Shown piece after piece: positions 22,819-34,135 of a stretch of 64,000 bases of DNA. The notes under the pieces were generated by a model. The model saw only the letters and a list, made by a program, of their open reading frames with translations. It did no database searches and was not told the DNA's origin. A program made the translations under genes and the position numbers. Where the stretch lies: contig NC_080588.1 in assembly GCF_029962835.1 (NCBI RefSeq), positions 68,664,501 to 68,728,500 of the forward strand, read 5' to 3'. Each line of letters begins with the position of its first letter. The stretch's first letter is position 1. The DNA is from Magnolia sinica (Eukaryota > Streptophyta > Magnoliopsida > Magnoliales > Magnoliaceae).

Positions 22819-25800
22819 ATAGATCTGTAAGTAGGTTGTCCTCAGCCTGGAAACTTGAAGATTAGCGGTGATCTAATGAATGGTCAAAAAAAAAGAAAAA
22901 AGAAAAAAAAAGAAGAGAATCAACAAACATGATATCGCTGTCGTCTAATTAATTTGACTTTGGGTCTATCATCCTTCTAAAGTAGGCCTCACGTTTTGCT
23001 TAGTTCACATATAACATGGTTGAGTGTTTGGACATGGCTTTCTATCTAATGTAAGCATACAAGACAATTGGTACTTAGTTCTGAAAAATGATCCGATACA
23101 ACGGTTGCATCAAAAGTTATAATACAACTATTATTTTTCCCTTGCCAACATGTTATATTATATGCTTCGAAAATCCAATCAGTGGATTTGAGGCCCACAT
23201 AACAACGGTCATCTGATATGAAAAATAGGCCAATTTTTTTTTCGTGAACAAGGACCCAAAATAAAATAAAAATAAAAATCATTGGACAGCCAATGGAAAT
23301 ACTCAATGTACTAGTGTGGCCACCCAATGAGTGAAGGAGATCATCATGGTGTGTCCCACCTCTTTCAACGATTGAATATTTATCTTGGTTGGTGGGAAAT
23401 GGCGATATAGATACTGCATCTGAAGTGTGAACTAATCCGGGAGCCGTTGTATCTGATCAGGGGTTTTGTGGGTTTGTCGAGAAGCAAGCTTTTCTCTTGC
23501 ACAGATTCCCACATGCATGAAGTCAATAGGACTTTCTTTCGTTTGCACTCTTTCCGTTTTCTTTATCAAGAAAGGTTGAGAGAATCATCGAATGCTTTGC
23601 CAAAGCATGCAATTTCATGCACATGCACAAAATATATATGTCCGTACCATGTATATATGTTAATCCAAACCGTTCAAAGCCAAACCTACTGCAAATGGAA
23701 TGTGACCAGAAAGTCACGAATGAAATAAAAATAATCAAATGTTTAAACTCATAATCAAATAGTCTAAACCCTATTTTAGTGGGCCCCATGACCTCCATGT
23801 TGAATTAGCCACATTAAAGTAGAACTTTCCTCTGCATAGATATTATTAGCAGGCTTTTCTTTTCTTATAACCTGCTTAATTGCATTTATGTGGAGGAAAG
23901 TGCCTTTTTAAGGCGGCCCATCCTACGGGGAGGTCATGGGGCCTACTAGATCATGCAGCATCCCTTAACTAAAGGACCCTTGTATTATCATTTTTGGGTT
24001 GATGGCTTTTATTTTTATTTATTTATTTATTTATTTTTAAATAAAAAAATTACCTATACTATACATGAAACAAGCATCCGGCAAATTTACTTTTATATTA
24101 GCCTTTATTTTATTTTATTTTATTTTTTCTTTTTTGGGTTAGCTTGTTAGTACACTCATTGTCAACTCACACTTCACTGTTAGCCACCCCCTACTAGGGA
24201 ATTAATACCAAGACCTCCGTGTTGAAACGAGGTTTCTTTCAGTCAGTGTACGACTTGAGCTGTGGATCAGGGTGTTATATTAGTCTTGCTTCTGTCTTTT
24301 TTTTTTTTTCTTCATCTTCTTCTTTTAAATTCACACGCCAACACATCACATGAGTACTCCAACCTAAAACCTCAATGTTGAAACCCACAAGGTCTATCAC
24401 TGAACCATGAGTATATGAAAGTGATTCATTCTTCTCATTAATTTAGTGAGAATTTGCCATTTGGAAAATGTAGCACTTTTGCAAAGTAGCATTCGCATAT
24501 TACCTGTCAGGCAATGGCTTGGATTGTAATCACTTTGGTCTTTTATGTGTCACCCACTTAGACTTTCTCACCTATTTAATTACACCTATTCATGTTAAGA
24601 CGTTCTCTCAAACACAACGAAGATCTATGCATTGGGTGGGCTACGACTTTAGAAAAAGTAGAGGGGGGTCGCCCATGGTTGATGCCTTCTCTCTTTTATC
24701 TTTGTAGGTAATTGCCACTCTACCCTTAAATCTCTCTGCCCTTTTCTCTCTTTGGCACAAAGGAGTATCAAATACTTTAGAATACCTCACATGACCAGAG
24801 CCTAGCTAGTAGGTAAAACTTTCATGAGATGCCACCTATTCATAAAGTACACTGCCTCATGTGCACTTGGAAAACAAAAATTCACAACTATACAAAGCTC
24901 AAGTAAGCCACAACTTGGGAAAAGGTTGAAATGAGACACCCACCATTAATTTTAAGTAGGGTGACCATGGTCTTTATATGCCATCCAATTAATTCATTCA
25001 TCTATTGTGCATCACCAAGATGAAAGAATTACTTGAAATTTAGATTATTTGTAAACATAGGTGGGCTATACTATATAAATATAGAGGTTTTAAATATATT
25101 TTTAAGAGCCCGAATGAGCAATAATTGCCTAATGGACAATGTAGATTTCATGCACATCAAGCATTTCCCTCACATTCAAGAAAGCAACCCTTGTAGGTAC
25201 CTATGGTAGGCACCCCACCATTTTCAAGGACGCACCCCTCCAAAATCTCTCGTCCCCTTTTGTCTCCATGCCTTTCCTTTTCCATATACAGTGCACATGT
25301 CGTACCATAGTATTATACTCATGAAAAATATAGGGTCATTTCATACTGGCATTGGTGATAGTTTATATACATCCACACCAAAAAAAAAACAAATGCATGA
25401 ATCTTAAGAGCCATCTAAATTTGGGGACCCATTTAGACAATTTAAACCCTAAAGCCCATCTATTAATAACTTGTAATGGGGGTAAACCACCTTGATAGGA
25501 CATATTCCATTAATTAAATAGCTTAAAAACTTAGGATTTTTCAGATTAATTAATAGCCTTATCAACAATATAATTTCTATAGTAGATTTCATTACATAGT
25601 TGACATTAGTATTAACTGAATTCATAATTCAATAGTGCTAATTGAAATAATTAATAATAATAATTAATTCTATCACATATATTCAACATTTTTATTATCC
25701 AAACATGTTATGAGTTGGCGGACCATTCCAAGGGTTTGATTTGAGTTACAAGCATGGACTAACTTTTACAAGTTGTGAGTGCATGCATATAAACCATCAC

Positions 25801-26650
25801 TCCTCAAGAGTATCCAATCTTTATATTAATGATATGCCATGTTCTTGCTATGCATGGTACACTTATTAAAAGAGAATGGTAGAGAAATATGACAATACAA
25901 TAGAAGAATGTCAGATAAATACAGCAATAGATAAAGACAAAAGGGTGGAACCTTTATAGAGTCTCAGCATCTCTTTCCTTCCGTATAGAGACAATGTGGA
26001 AGTTTCTCAATACATTCATTTATTTTTTTGCTATGTGGGCCTTTTGGAAATCTAGGGTTTTGGGACAATATTCTATTCTATGAGTCAGATGGGTTTTTAT
26101 TTGATTTGATGACTCTGCCGTGGCTACTTGCGAGAGTACCGTCGGTCGTACTCTGCCTCAACATGTGGCAGCTGTGTGTAAGATCTGAATCGTTCATCAG
26201 CTTGCCAGTCTGCAGGTGCTCCGGCCAGGAGATTAGACTAGTCAAGTTATTGGGTGGGCCCTTCTAGGTACGTGTACCATTGGGTCTTTTCTATTTGCGA
26301 AAAGAGAAATGGAAATGGTAGATACAGGCAAGGTACTACAACTTGTGGTACGAAGACCATTTTTCTTATAGCAAGTGACTTTTGAGGGATATCACAACCA
26401 TTGAAATGGTGGCCCATATCATGAATATTAGCTGAAATGGAAATAAGGCTGTTCTGATCGTCAGGTGGGTCATACTGTTGGAATCAATGGACAACATATG
26501 GCATCACTTGACACTAAGGTGTGGCCCACTTATTGAGATGATCATCCTTATTTTCATTGGGGGTGATATTTATAGTGGGACCTACTGTTTTCACGGTACC
26601 GATTTCCTACACAGGTGATATGTTGGCAAGAAATGCAGTTCAGTAGCGCA
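22819..26650. other. Intergenic, no gene recognised
   Basis: AT-rich, with homopolymer and (TTTA)n tracts near 22890, 24005-24040 and 24298, and a short foldback at 23778-23949. Frames near 23447, 23523 and 26028 show no domain and overlap MITE-type motifs. Confidence 0.6.
23778..23949. repeat. ~170-bp foldback (70-bp arms)
   Basis: 'agtgggccccatgacctcc' at 23778 faces its near-exact inverse 'ggaggtcatggggcctact' ending at 23949. Pairing continues inward through the aactttcctctgcata / tatgtggaggaaagt region. The small interior lacks coding capacity, so this is a likely MITE. Confidence 0.6.
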
Positions 26651-26666
26651 ACTTGTGGAAAGGTTG

Positions 26667-26800
26667 CCTGGGTCCGAGAAATTTACGACTGTGGACCCCA
26701 CCTTTTATCCAGCGGTTTTTATGAAGCTCTACAAACTTAGAATACGCACTTGGACCTCCTTGTACGGAGTCAGAATTTCAGGACGAAAATACCCCTCCTT
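26667..26800. repeat. Dispersed repeat, inverse of 36286-36416
   Basis: The stretch 'gagaaatttacgactgtgga', 'ccaccttttatcc', '..cggtttttatgaagc', '..ggacgaaaatacccctcc' recurs in inverse orientation at 36286-36416 with few differences. Non-coding. Confidence 0.75.
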
Positions 26801-27059
26801 TCACGGCTGTGGCTTTTCCTCTCCCATTTCCACTGCTCGCTTTTCCTCTCCCTTTCCACCATTGCTTTCAACCCCTTTCCTCATTGCGTTTCCTATAGCG
26901 AGACCCCAAAAAACTCTTTTTGTGGGCCCCCCTCAGTCGCATTTTGTCTTCTTCTGAAAATGGTCGGTAGAGTGAAGAAAGCACGCAGCACAGGTATATT
27001 TAAAACTCAGTTGGGCCCACATTTAATATATGTAGTTTCATTTTTATTTTTGTACTAGA

Positions 27060-27606
27060 GGAAAAGGTTCTATATGGTCGAGCTCATGGGAACTCCCCAT
27101 GAGGTCGAGCTGTGTGGGCCCCACCATGATGTATGTCGAACATCAACACCGTGAACTTGATGAGTCTCCTTTAAATTATGGGATAGCAAAAAAATCAGCC
27201 GTATACGGAACTCAGGTGGGCCATACCATCTAAAATCATGTGAAGACATGCCTAAAACATATAAAATTATTTGGTGGGGCCCACCTGAAATTTGGATGTG
27301 TCTGAAACTTGGTCTGACCCCTCATCCAAGTGGGACACACATTATGGATGGGCTGGATTTGTGAAACACATCTCGATGGGCCCAAAAAATAAAAATGAAT
27401 GTTTTAATGGAAGGTAACCCCTCTCAAGTTTTGTACGTGTTGTGGCCTACAAAAGTCACGAATTAACTTGATTTTTAAGCTCTAGGCCCACCATGTAATG
27501 GTGCATCTGACTGATGGGGTAGATGTTTGACATACTTCATGATAGGGCCCACACAACTCGACCTCATGGGTAGTTCACATGAGCTTGACCATATAAAACC
27601 TTTTCC
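27060..27606. mobile_element. 547-bp MITE with ~85-bp TIRs
   Basis: The left arm ggaaaaggttctatatggtc, then 'gagctcatgggaactcccc', 'atgaggtcgagctgtgtggg', is repeated inversely at 27523-27606 with few changes. The interior is non-coding with several gggcccacc motifs. No clear target duplication was seen; the right side runs into a CA repeat. Confidence 0.8.
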
Positions 27607-27692
27607 CACACACACGTAAATATACACACGACACATGTGCATGCATGCCCCCGCGCGCGCGCGTGTGTGTGTGTGTGTATATATATATATAA
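27607..27692. repeat. CA / GC / GT / AT compound microsatellite
   Basis: An uneven CA-rich stretch, then (GC)n, (GT)n and (AT)n runs at about 27650-27692, at the right edge of the MITE. Confidence 0.9.
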
Positions 27693-27771
27693 AAGGCGTT
27701 GAGCCCCAAATTGAAGCATATCAAAAGATCAAGTGGACCATACCACGGGAAACAGTGGTCATAATGATTTT

Positions 27772-28028
27772 CCAGTTTGCCCCACTGAATTTCTAGTTTG
27801 CCCCGCTCAATTTCATGCTTGCCCCGCTAATTTTCTAGCTTGCCCCGCTGACTTTCTAACTTGCCCAGTTAATTTTATGTTTGCCCCGCTGATTGTCTAG
27901 TTTGCCCCGCTGAATTGTCCAGTTTGCCCCGCTGATTGTGTAGTTTGCCCCACTAAATTGTCTAGTTTGCCCCACTGAATTTCATGTTTGCCCCGCTGAT
28001 TTTTTAGTTTGCCCCGCTGATTTTTCAG
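27772..28028. repeat. 21-bp minisatellite array 1 (about 12 units)
   Basis: Units read tttgccccgct followed by gattttctag-, gaatttcatg- or similar, mostly 21-22 bp long. About 12 units are present, one carrying a deviant 'gcccagtt'. The array follows the truncated element copy 1 and precedes element copy 2 without spacer. Confidence 0.9.
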
Positions 28029-28035
28029 TACGCTC

Positions 28036-28432
28036 CCATTGTACTAAGTAAACTCAGTTGGGCCCACATTGAATGTATGTAGTATATCCACGCTGTCCAT
28101 CCGTTTTTCCATCTAATTTTAGCGGTTTAGCCCCAAATTGAAGCATATCAAAAGATCAAGTGGATCATACCACGGGAAGTAGCGGGGCATAATGATTTCC
28201 ACCGTTGAAACCATAGTGGGCCCAACAGTGATGTTTGTTTATTATCAAACCTATTCATAAGATCATACAGATATGGATCAATAGAAAAAACAATTATAAG
28301 CTTGATTCAAAACTTCTGTGGCCCCTAAGAAATGATCAACATTAGAAGTTCAATTCAAATTTTCATTTGGTGTGGTCTATTTGAACATTGGATACGTTTA
28401 TATTTATCGGCTCAAGCCATGAAATTATCTGT
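28036..28432. mobile_element. Array-linked MITE-like element, copy 2
   Basis: About 400 bp starting 'ctcccattgtactaagtaaa' and ending 'gaaattatctgttaag'. It matches 31332-31736 almost throughout and is non-coding. Both copies are followed directly by 21-bp minisatellite units. Confidence 0.75.
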
Positions 28433-28512
28433 TAAGTTTGCCCCGCTGAATTTCATGTTTGCCTTGCTCATTTTTATGTTTGCCCCGCTGATTTTCTAGT
28501 TTGCTCCCCTCA
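28433..28512. repeat. 21-bp minisatellite array 2 (about 4 units)
   Basis: Four units of the tttgccccgct type at the right end of element copy 2. The last (ttgctcccctcaattt) is degenerate. Confidence 0.85.
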
Positions 28513-28742
28513 ATTTGTAATGGGCCCATGTCTTAGCAGCCTTAGAAAAGGGATGAAGAGGGCAACTCTCTTCCATTGAAATACAGAAACAGGTTGATGA
28601 AGAAATTGTGACCATTTCATGAAGAAAATGTGAAAATTTTGCTTACATTTTCATAACATCTGTAAAAGATGTTTGCTGGTAAAATCAACCAACATGAAAT
28701 CTTTTCCAGCCCATAGGGCCAAAAATCCATTTTTCTCAGATA

Positions 28743-28744
<2 letters not shown>

Positions 28745-28781
<37 letters not shown>
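28745..28781. repeat. (TC)n microsatellite
   Basis: Uninterrupted CT run. The overlapping open frame is an artefact of it. Confidence 0.95.
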
Positions 28782-28784
<3 letters not shown>

Positions 28785-28864
28785 AGTATATTGAGAGAGT
28801 TCACAATCCAGATGAAATTTACTGGTCTTATTTGTTTGTTGATACCATTTTTTTTAGATGGGCC

Positions 28865-29390
28865 CACGTCTTAGCAGCCTTAGAAAAGGGATGAAGAGTA
28901 AATCCAATATTTAAATCCACAGATTTTAGGATCCATGTCATGACCTTAGAATTGTTAATGCTCTGTTTAATTGGTCCTTTTTTATCAGAAGGTTTAACCA
29001 ATGAACCATCTAGAAACCCAACCCCTTAGCCTTAATAAAGTGACGAAAACAGAAGGCCCATTGAATAGAATTTTTTGCCATAGAATTTAATAGAAATTCT
29101 TTCTAATCACTAGCAGCTATTAAAAGAAAAAATTCCAAATGTTGGAGCAGAGAAAAGAAGATTTTCACCTGTTGGGAGGAAGATAATTTAAGAGATTCAA
29201 CCTCTTCAAGAAAAATGTAATACAGATCTGAGTTCAACACAAACTAAATCAGTATCCAGTAAAAAAAGAGACTCTATCCATGAGCTAATAAGATCTAGAT
29301 CTATATCAAGAAAAAATTGCGCAGATCACACTATCCACGAGCTGACTGAGATGTGGATTGATATACAATAAAAATGGAGGACAAATGATG
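28865..29390. other. Intergenic, no gene recognised
   Basis: AT-rich. 'gtcttagcagccttagaaaa' occurs at both 28530 and 28868, a short direct duplication flanking the TC-repeat segment. Nothing else is recognised. Confidence 0.5.
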
Positions 29391-29393
29391 GTA

Positions 29394-29968
29394 CTTAATT
29401 AGAGTTCGTGTTCAATAAAATACTTCGAATTTTTCTTTATTTCTTATGGATTCAAGAGCCATTGCACGTTGCAGATTCAAGGTCAATACCTTTAGAGGAG
29501 ACATTGTTCTTCCTCTTCACTTTCCCACGCCCTTCCCTGCGTTATACTTGAAGAGAATTCACCACACATTACCCATTTGCAAGGCATTTACGACGACTTA
29601 GAAAATCAAACAGGGCCTTAGATATTCCTAAAGCATATTTTGTCACTTTTCAAATGCACTTAACTATCCAACTCCCCTTTAGTTCTCCTGTTAATTTCTT
29701 TATTTTTGAATAACACTATTCTTTCGATATCTATCAATTTCATTCCATTTCTTCCATCTCTTAATGTAAATATCCATGACCATTGACCTATGTTGTGTGG
29801 TGAATTCTCTTCAAGTATAACGCAGGGAAGGGCGTGGGAAAGTGAAGAGGAAGAACAATGTCTCCTCTAAAGGTATGGACCTTGAATCTGCAATGTGCAA
29901 TGGCTCTTGAATCCATAAGAAATAAAGAAAAATTCGAAGTATTTTATTAAACACGAACTCTAATTAAG
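29394..29968. mobile_element. Foldback element with near-perfect 175-bp inverted arms
   Basis: The left arm 29394-29568 (starting cttaattagagttcgtgtt) and the right arm 29794-29968 are inverse copies of equal length. I see only about two mismatches by eye, around a 225-bp unrelated spacer. No open frame of interest and no clear target duplication. It could be a young MITE or foldback transposon. The transcript would form a long hairpin able to feed small-RNA production (inference). Confidence 0.85.
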
Positions 29969-30009
29969 AATCTCTTTAGCATTCCTAATAGTTTACCACC
30001 CAAGCGTAG

Positions 30010-30352
30010 CAAACAAGAAAATGAGCGGGGCAAACTAGAAAAACAGCAGGGCAAAATGAAATATGAGTGGGGCAAACTAGAAAAACAGCGGAGCAAACTG
30101 AAATATGAGTGGGGTAAACAAGAAAAACAGCGGGGCAAACTAAAAAAACAGCGGGGCAAACTGAAATATAAGCGGGGTAAATTAGAAAAACAGCGGGGCA
30201 AACTAGAAAAACAACGGGGCAAACTGAAATATCAGCGGGGCAAACTAGAAAAACAGCGGGACAAACTAGAAAAACAGCGGGGTAAACTGAAATATGAGCG
30301 AGGCAAACAAGAAAAACATTAGGGCAAACTGAAATATGAGCGGGGCAAACTA
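30010..30352. repeat. 21-bp minisatellite array 3 (16 units, inverse)
   Basis: Sixteen units of exactly 21 bp, opposite in orientation to the other arrays. Two unit types alternate irregularly: caaactagaaaaacagcggg- and caaactgaaatatgagcggg-. Because 21 is a multiple of 3 and no stop arises, an 88-codon heptad frame (GKLEKQR / GKLKYQR) exists on one strand and another on the opposite strand. Both are repeat artefacts unless expression is shown. Confidence 0.95.
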
Positions 30353-31325
30353 TCTGATTTTGCTGGTGAATTTAGAACTTTGAACATCTTTTCTTTGAGA
30401 GTAATGATCTCCTACAACCAGTTGTTGGATAGCTTACAATACAGTCCATCTAACCTGTAAACCTATCATCTGCCTAGGATATGAGGGCCATGCTAAAGGA
30501 GGGACTCACCTTGAAGAATCATTTGGTGAAAAAACCAAGCCATTGTGCATGAAAAAATATCTACATACAATTGATGCAAACAAAAAAATTACAAAAGAAA
30601 AATAAGAGATAAGAAGCATAAAAATCTACATGGTTCAATAATATTCCAATATCAGCTATATTGTAAGATAAAACTTACTCTCAACATAACAAGAGTAATT
30701 AAGAGTGCAAGACTTGCACCATTCTCGCGGTCTTACACTGTAGAAGAATATCATATCAAAGAAGACACGCCTCTCTATGGATAATATTCTCCCTCCTACC
30801 GTTAACATATATAGATAGAAATCAATTACTCAAGGCCGATAAAGTTAGACTCCATAAGTATTAAATAAGATAATTGAAAAGAAGTTTTCTAACATGGAAA
30901 CACCTTACACATTTTCCACCCGAACACAACCACCACTCTAACAAAAAATAAAAATAAAAATCATTGCCTTTGGAACAAGTATTTGCGGGTAAAAAAAAAC
31001 TGTCCAAAAGCTAATTGCATTGTGTATAGATAGCGCTTGGCTAGAGATCCCCTTCAATATACTCTCAATTTGCACGAGTTGGTCTAATCAAAATCTTTGA
31101 TGTACTGGGCCCACTTTTGATTTTGGACTTCTACTATTTTCCTTCTTAATTGGCTATCATACAAGCTACAAATAGATGGCTACAACTTTCTCATATGGAT
31201 CATACCATGGGGTATTACATATTGCGATGAAAACAGAGAGGTATTACATAATCCGATGAACATGATGTATTACAAATAAAATACATTATGGGGCGTAGCA
31301 AGCGTAATCGGATTGCGTACTGAGT
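30353..31325. other. Intergenic; possible retrotransposon LTR remnant
   Basis: About 30540-30910 has the look of a plant copia LTR (the 'aaaatctacatggttc' type stretch and a following AT-rich leader), but no pair or ends were found. No gene recognised. Confidence 0.3.
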
Positions 31326-31331
31326 TAGTCA

Positions 31332-31736
31332 GTACTCTCCCATTGTACTAAGTAAACTTAGTTGGGCCCACATTGAATGTATGTAGTATATCCACGCCGT
31401 CCATCCGTTTTTCCATTTATTTTAAGGGGTTTACCCCCCAAATTGAAGCATATCAAAAGATCAAGTGGATCATACCACGGGAAACAGTAGGAATAATGAT
31501 TTCCACCGCCGAAACCATAGTCGGCCCAAAGTGATGTTTGTTTGTTATCAAACCTGTTCATAAGATCATACATATATGGATTAATAGAAAACACAATTAT
31601 AAGCTTGATCCAAAACTTCTATGGCCCCTAAGAAATGATCAACATTAGAAGTTCAATTCAAAATTTCATGTGGTGTGGTCCATTTGAACATTGAATATAT
31701 TTAGATTTTTCAGCACAAGCTACAAAATTATTTGTT
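31332..31736. mobile_element. Array-linked MITE-like element, copy 3
   Basis: Near-copy of 28036-28432, including 'gcatatcaaaagatcaagtg' and 'ccacgggaaacag'. The right end passes straight into a 21-bp array. Confidence 0.75.
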
Positions 31737-31893
31737 AAGTTTGCCCCGCTAATTTTTCAGTTTCCTCCATTGATTTTCTAGTTTCCCCCGCTGATTTTTC
31801 AGTTTACCCCGCTGATTTTCTAGTTTGCCCCGCTGATTTCCTAGTTTGCCCCGCTGATCTTCTAGTTTCCCCCGCTGATTTTTCAGTTTGCCT
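31737..31893. repeat. 21-bp minisatellite array 4 (about 7 units)
   Basis: Units of the tttgccccgctgattttcta type, some with tttcccccgct. Same orientation as arrays 1 and 2. Confidence 0.9.
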
Positions 31894-31904
31894 AGTCTTT
31901 AGAT

Positions 31905-33180
31905 AGTATAAGGCTAGGGTACTCCTTAATCTCTATGAGTTTTCATCCATCTCAGCTATGGTGTCATTCCTTCATGATAGACGAATACTTGACTGCAATA
32001 GTCAATTGTGAAAACCTTATCTGAGAGCTGGCCAACCAAGAAACTCAATCCTTTGACCACCGTTCCATAATTGAATGGTTATCCAACACTACTCTACTCT
32101 ACCTCTGGATATACTTCATTCTTACCAAGCCACTTAGCAATCCTGTTTAAAAAAGAGAGTATATAATCTTTGCTATCCCCCTCATCTATAGATCCCTGTG
32201 ATTCTATCCATTTTAGCCCTCATGCCCTCCTCGTCCCCCTAGCGGTTAGAAAGTGGAACTATGAAAGAGCATGAGATGACGGATTAAAGGAAATAGTTGT
32301 GGCTATGGTACGTTGAATCGGAGTGACTTCTCTATAAACTAACTGATATGCTCGTCACTCCCTGATATGACTGGTGGATATAGCTTTTCACTATACCCAG
32401 CCACACCCCGCGTACAACCTAACTTCATATTCACCTGCCGCCCGAGCAGAGAGTCGACTATGCTGGGATGATTATTGGACCTACGTGCTTATCAACCAAC
32501 TATGCTGGGATGAAACACCTCCCAATTGAATGATATAGGTTTTTACCAGCGGAACTAGAACGATTGTTGTAGTGGCCCATGCTACTACATATGCCACTTT
32601 TTTCCAATAGCCCCAGGACCATCGATTCTTTGAGCTAAGGACAGGTAGGTACGTACGACCAAGCATCACGTTAATCGCTGATATAGTTTCATCTGTTGAG
32701 GTACATTGATTTATGAGTGACGACTAGCATTGATGTGTTTCACGATCCATGAACAGTTTTCACTAGTATGTTGCGACTGCAATTCCATGAAGAGATAGGT
32801 GTGGTAAGAGGAGGCATCTATATAGATGTACGCTATGTAAATACCTAGTGGTGCCTGTTACCTAGACAATCAGCTGGTTTACACCTATTGTCCCGACGGT
32901 CCTGGAGCTGAATGTATGATCTACTGATCCAAGTGTTAATAACAGGTATGGGTTATATTGTCAGTCCAAAAGTATGTTAGCTCAATGATTACGATCAACC
33001 AGCTTTTCATAGGTTTTGAATGTGGATAGGTGCTCTTGTGACCATTTATGACATCAATGGTTACTCGCCCCCTTCAGCTTAAGGCTCGCCCCTGTAGCTG
33101 TTGGGCTTATGCACTCAGGTGCGCTAAAATACAAAAGACTAGGGCCCTTCCAACTAAATATGGATAGGCACCCAACTTTA
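31905..33180. other. Non-repetitive stretch of unknown origin
   Basis: Base composition is more even and higher in GC than the surroundings, with few of the local repeat motifs. The style (for example around 32200-32330) reminded me of plant mitochondrial intergenic DNA or of a long LTR. No tRNA, rRNA or known organelle gene is recognisable. The 62-codon minus frame at 32481-32669 has a hydrophobic segment but no family I know. Origin undetermined. Confidence 0.3.
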
Positions 33181-33250
33181 ATGGAATAGCCTTATGTCAA
33201 AGGAATAGCCTTATACGTCAATGGAATAGCCTTATGTCAAAGGAATAGGA
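33180..33250. repeat. Short tandem repeat 'ggaatagccttatgtcaa'
   Basis: Three to four copies of 'aatggaatagccttatgtca' or a close variant in 70 bases. Confidence 0.8.
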
Positions 33251-33428
33251 CATTTTCGAGTATTTATTGCTGAGAATAGGGCATAGCTCACTGATGCATG
33301 ATTACACCACTCACGTGCCAGCAACATCATGCATAAACTGGACTTGAGGCCTAACTATTGCACATTATCCATAAATAGGGCTGTACATCGAGCCAAGTCG
33401 AGTCAAGGTGGTCAAGCTCGGCTTGACT
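33249..33428. repeat. Direct duplication, copy 1 (with 35864-36043)
   Basis: 'gagtatttattgc.gagaata', 'gggcatagctcactgatgca', 'tgattacaccactcac.tg', through 'ggcttgact' is shared with 35864-36043 at about 90% by eye. The shared block ends inside the TCGAG-rich repeat. Confidence 0.85.
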
Positions 33429-33598
33429 CGTCCATGCTATACTCGAGTTTAAGCTCGAGCTCAAGCTTGCCCTCGAGCTCAACATTGAGGCTTGGCTTGT
33501 TTGCCAAAGCTTTCGAGTCGAGTTCGACTCGAGCTAGTGGTTCGAGTCGAGTCGAGTTTATCTTGAGTTTTGAAACTCAATTGAGCCATATGCAAACT
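33376..33598. repeat. TCGAG-rich dispersed repeat, copy 2
   Basis: Starts 'gggctgtacatcgagccaag' and is rich in gtcgag/ctcgag words. It is a non-coding relative of 1568-2163. Confidence 0.65.
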
Positions 33599-33745
33599 AA
33601 ATTGTCTTAAAGTTATACAACTTGCCTGCAACCAAGGGTTAGATGAATTCCCTATAATCCAAAGGGATGTAGATTGCCGACAACAACTTAGGGTAGGAAT
33701 TCCTTACTATTGAAAGCTATGTGGGTCTCATGTCAATTCATTTTG

Positions 33746-33850
33746 ACTACTCTCGTTATGATATAAGACAAAAAATGAGACAAATGTAAAAAAATGAATT
33801 GACTACTCTCATTATGATATAAGACAAAAAACGAGACAAATCTAAAAAAC
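33746..33850. repeat. ~55-bp tandem duplication
   Basis: 'gactactctc.ttatgatata' and the following 'agacaaaaaa.gagacaaat' occur twice in tandem. Confidence 0.85.
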
Positions 33851-33934
33851 ACAAGTGGGCAAGACAACTGACCCGGTCGACCGGGTCCCAACCCGGTCGA
33901 CCCCAACTAGCTAACCCAGTTTATCAGGTCCCTG

Positions 33935-34135
33935 GACCAAGGTACCTATGGCTACGGATTCGCGGTACCTATGGCTACGGTTATAATCCGTAGCCATAGA
34001 GGCCGCTAAATCCGTAGCCATAGGCCAGCTTACTTAAAAACAAAACCAGCAAGTTGGGGAGCTCGGCCTATCGCTACGGATTATAACCGTAGCCTACAGA
34101 TTATAACCGTAGCCATAGCTGTAGTTCTATGCACT
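33935..34135. mobile_element. CACTA-like subterminal repeat cluster
   Basis: At least six copies, in both orientations, of ctatggctacgg or its inverse ccgtagccatag lie around 'ttataatccgtag' palindromes. Dense direct and inverted short repeats next to an end like ctgtagtt (near the TGTAGTG end of CACTA elements) resemble the subterminal region of En/Spm-type transposons. No transposase was seen, and the opposite end was not found. Just upstream, 'acccggtcgaccgggt' is a separate perfect palindrome. Confidence 0.45.

Larger units (their letters stand above)
26997..27771. mobile_element. Array-linked MITE-like element, copy 1, split
   Basis: The start 'cagttgggcccacatttaat' (26998) and the later part 'gccccaaattgaagcatatc' (27704) match contiguous sequence at 28053-28150 and 31358-31455. 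Here they are separated by a MITE (27060-27606) and a microsatellite. The copy stops after 'taatgatttt' (27770), where a 21-bp array begins. Confidence 0.6.

Noticed and set aside
30056..30322. 88-codon Lys/Gln-rich heptad ORF (and the 91-codon Cys/Leu-rich one opposite)
   Set aside because: Both are consequences of a stop-free 21-bp tandem repeat. Frames are open on both strands, with no promoter or homology.
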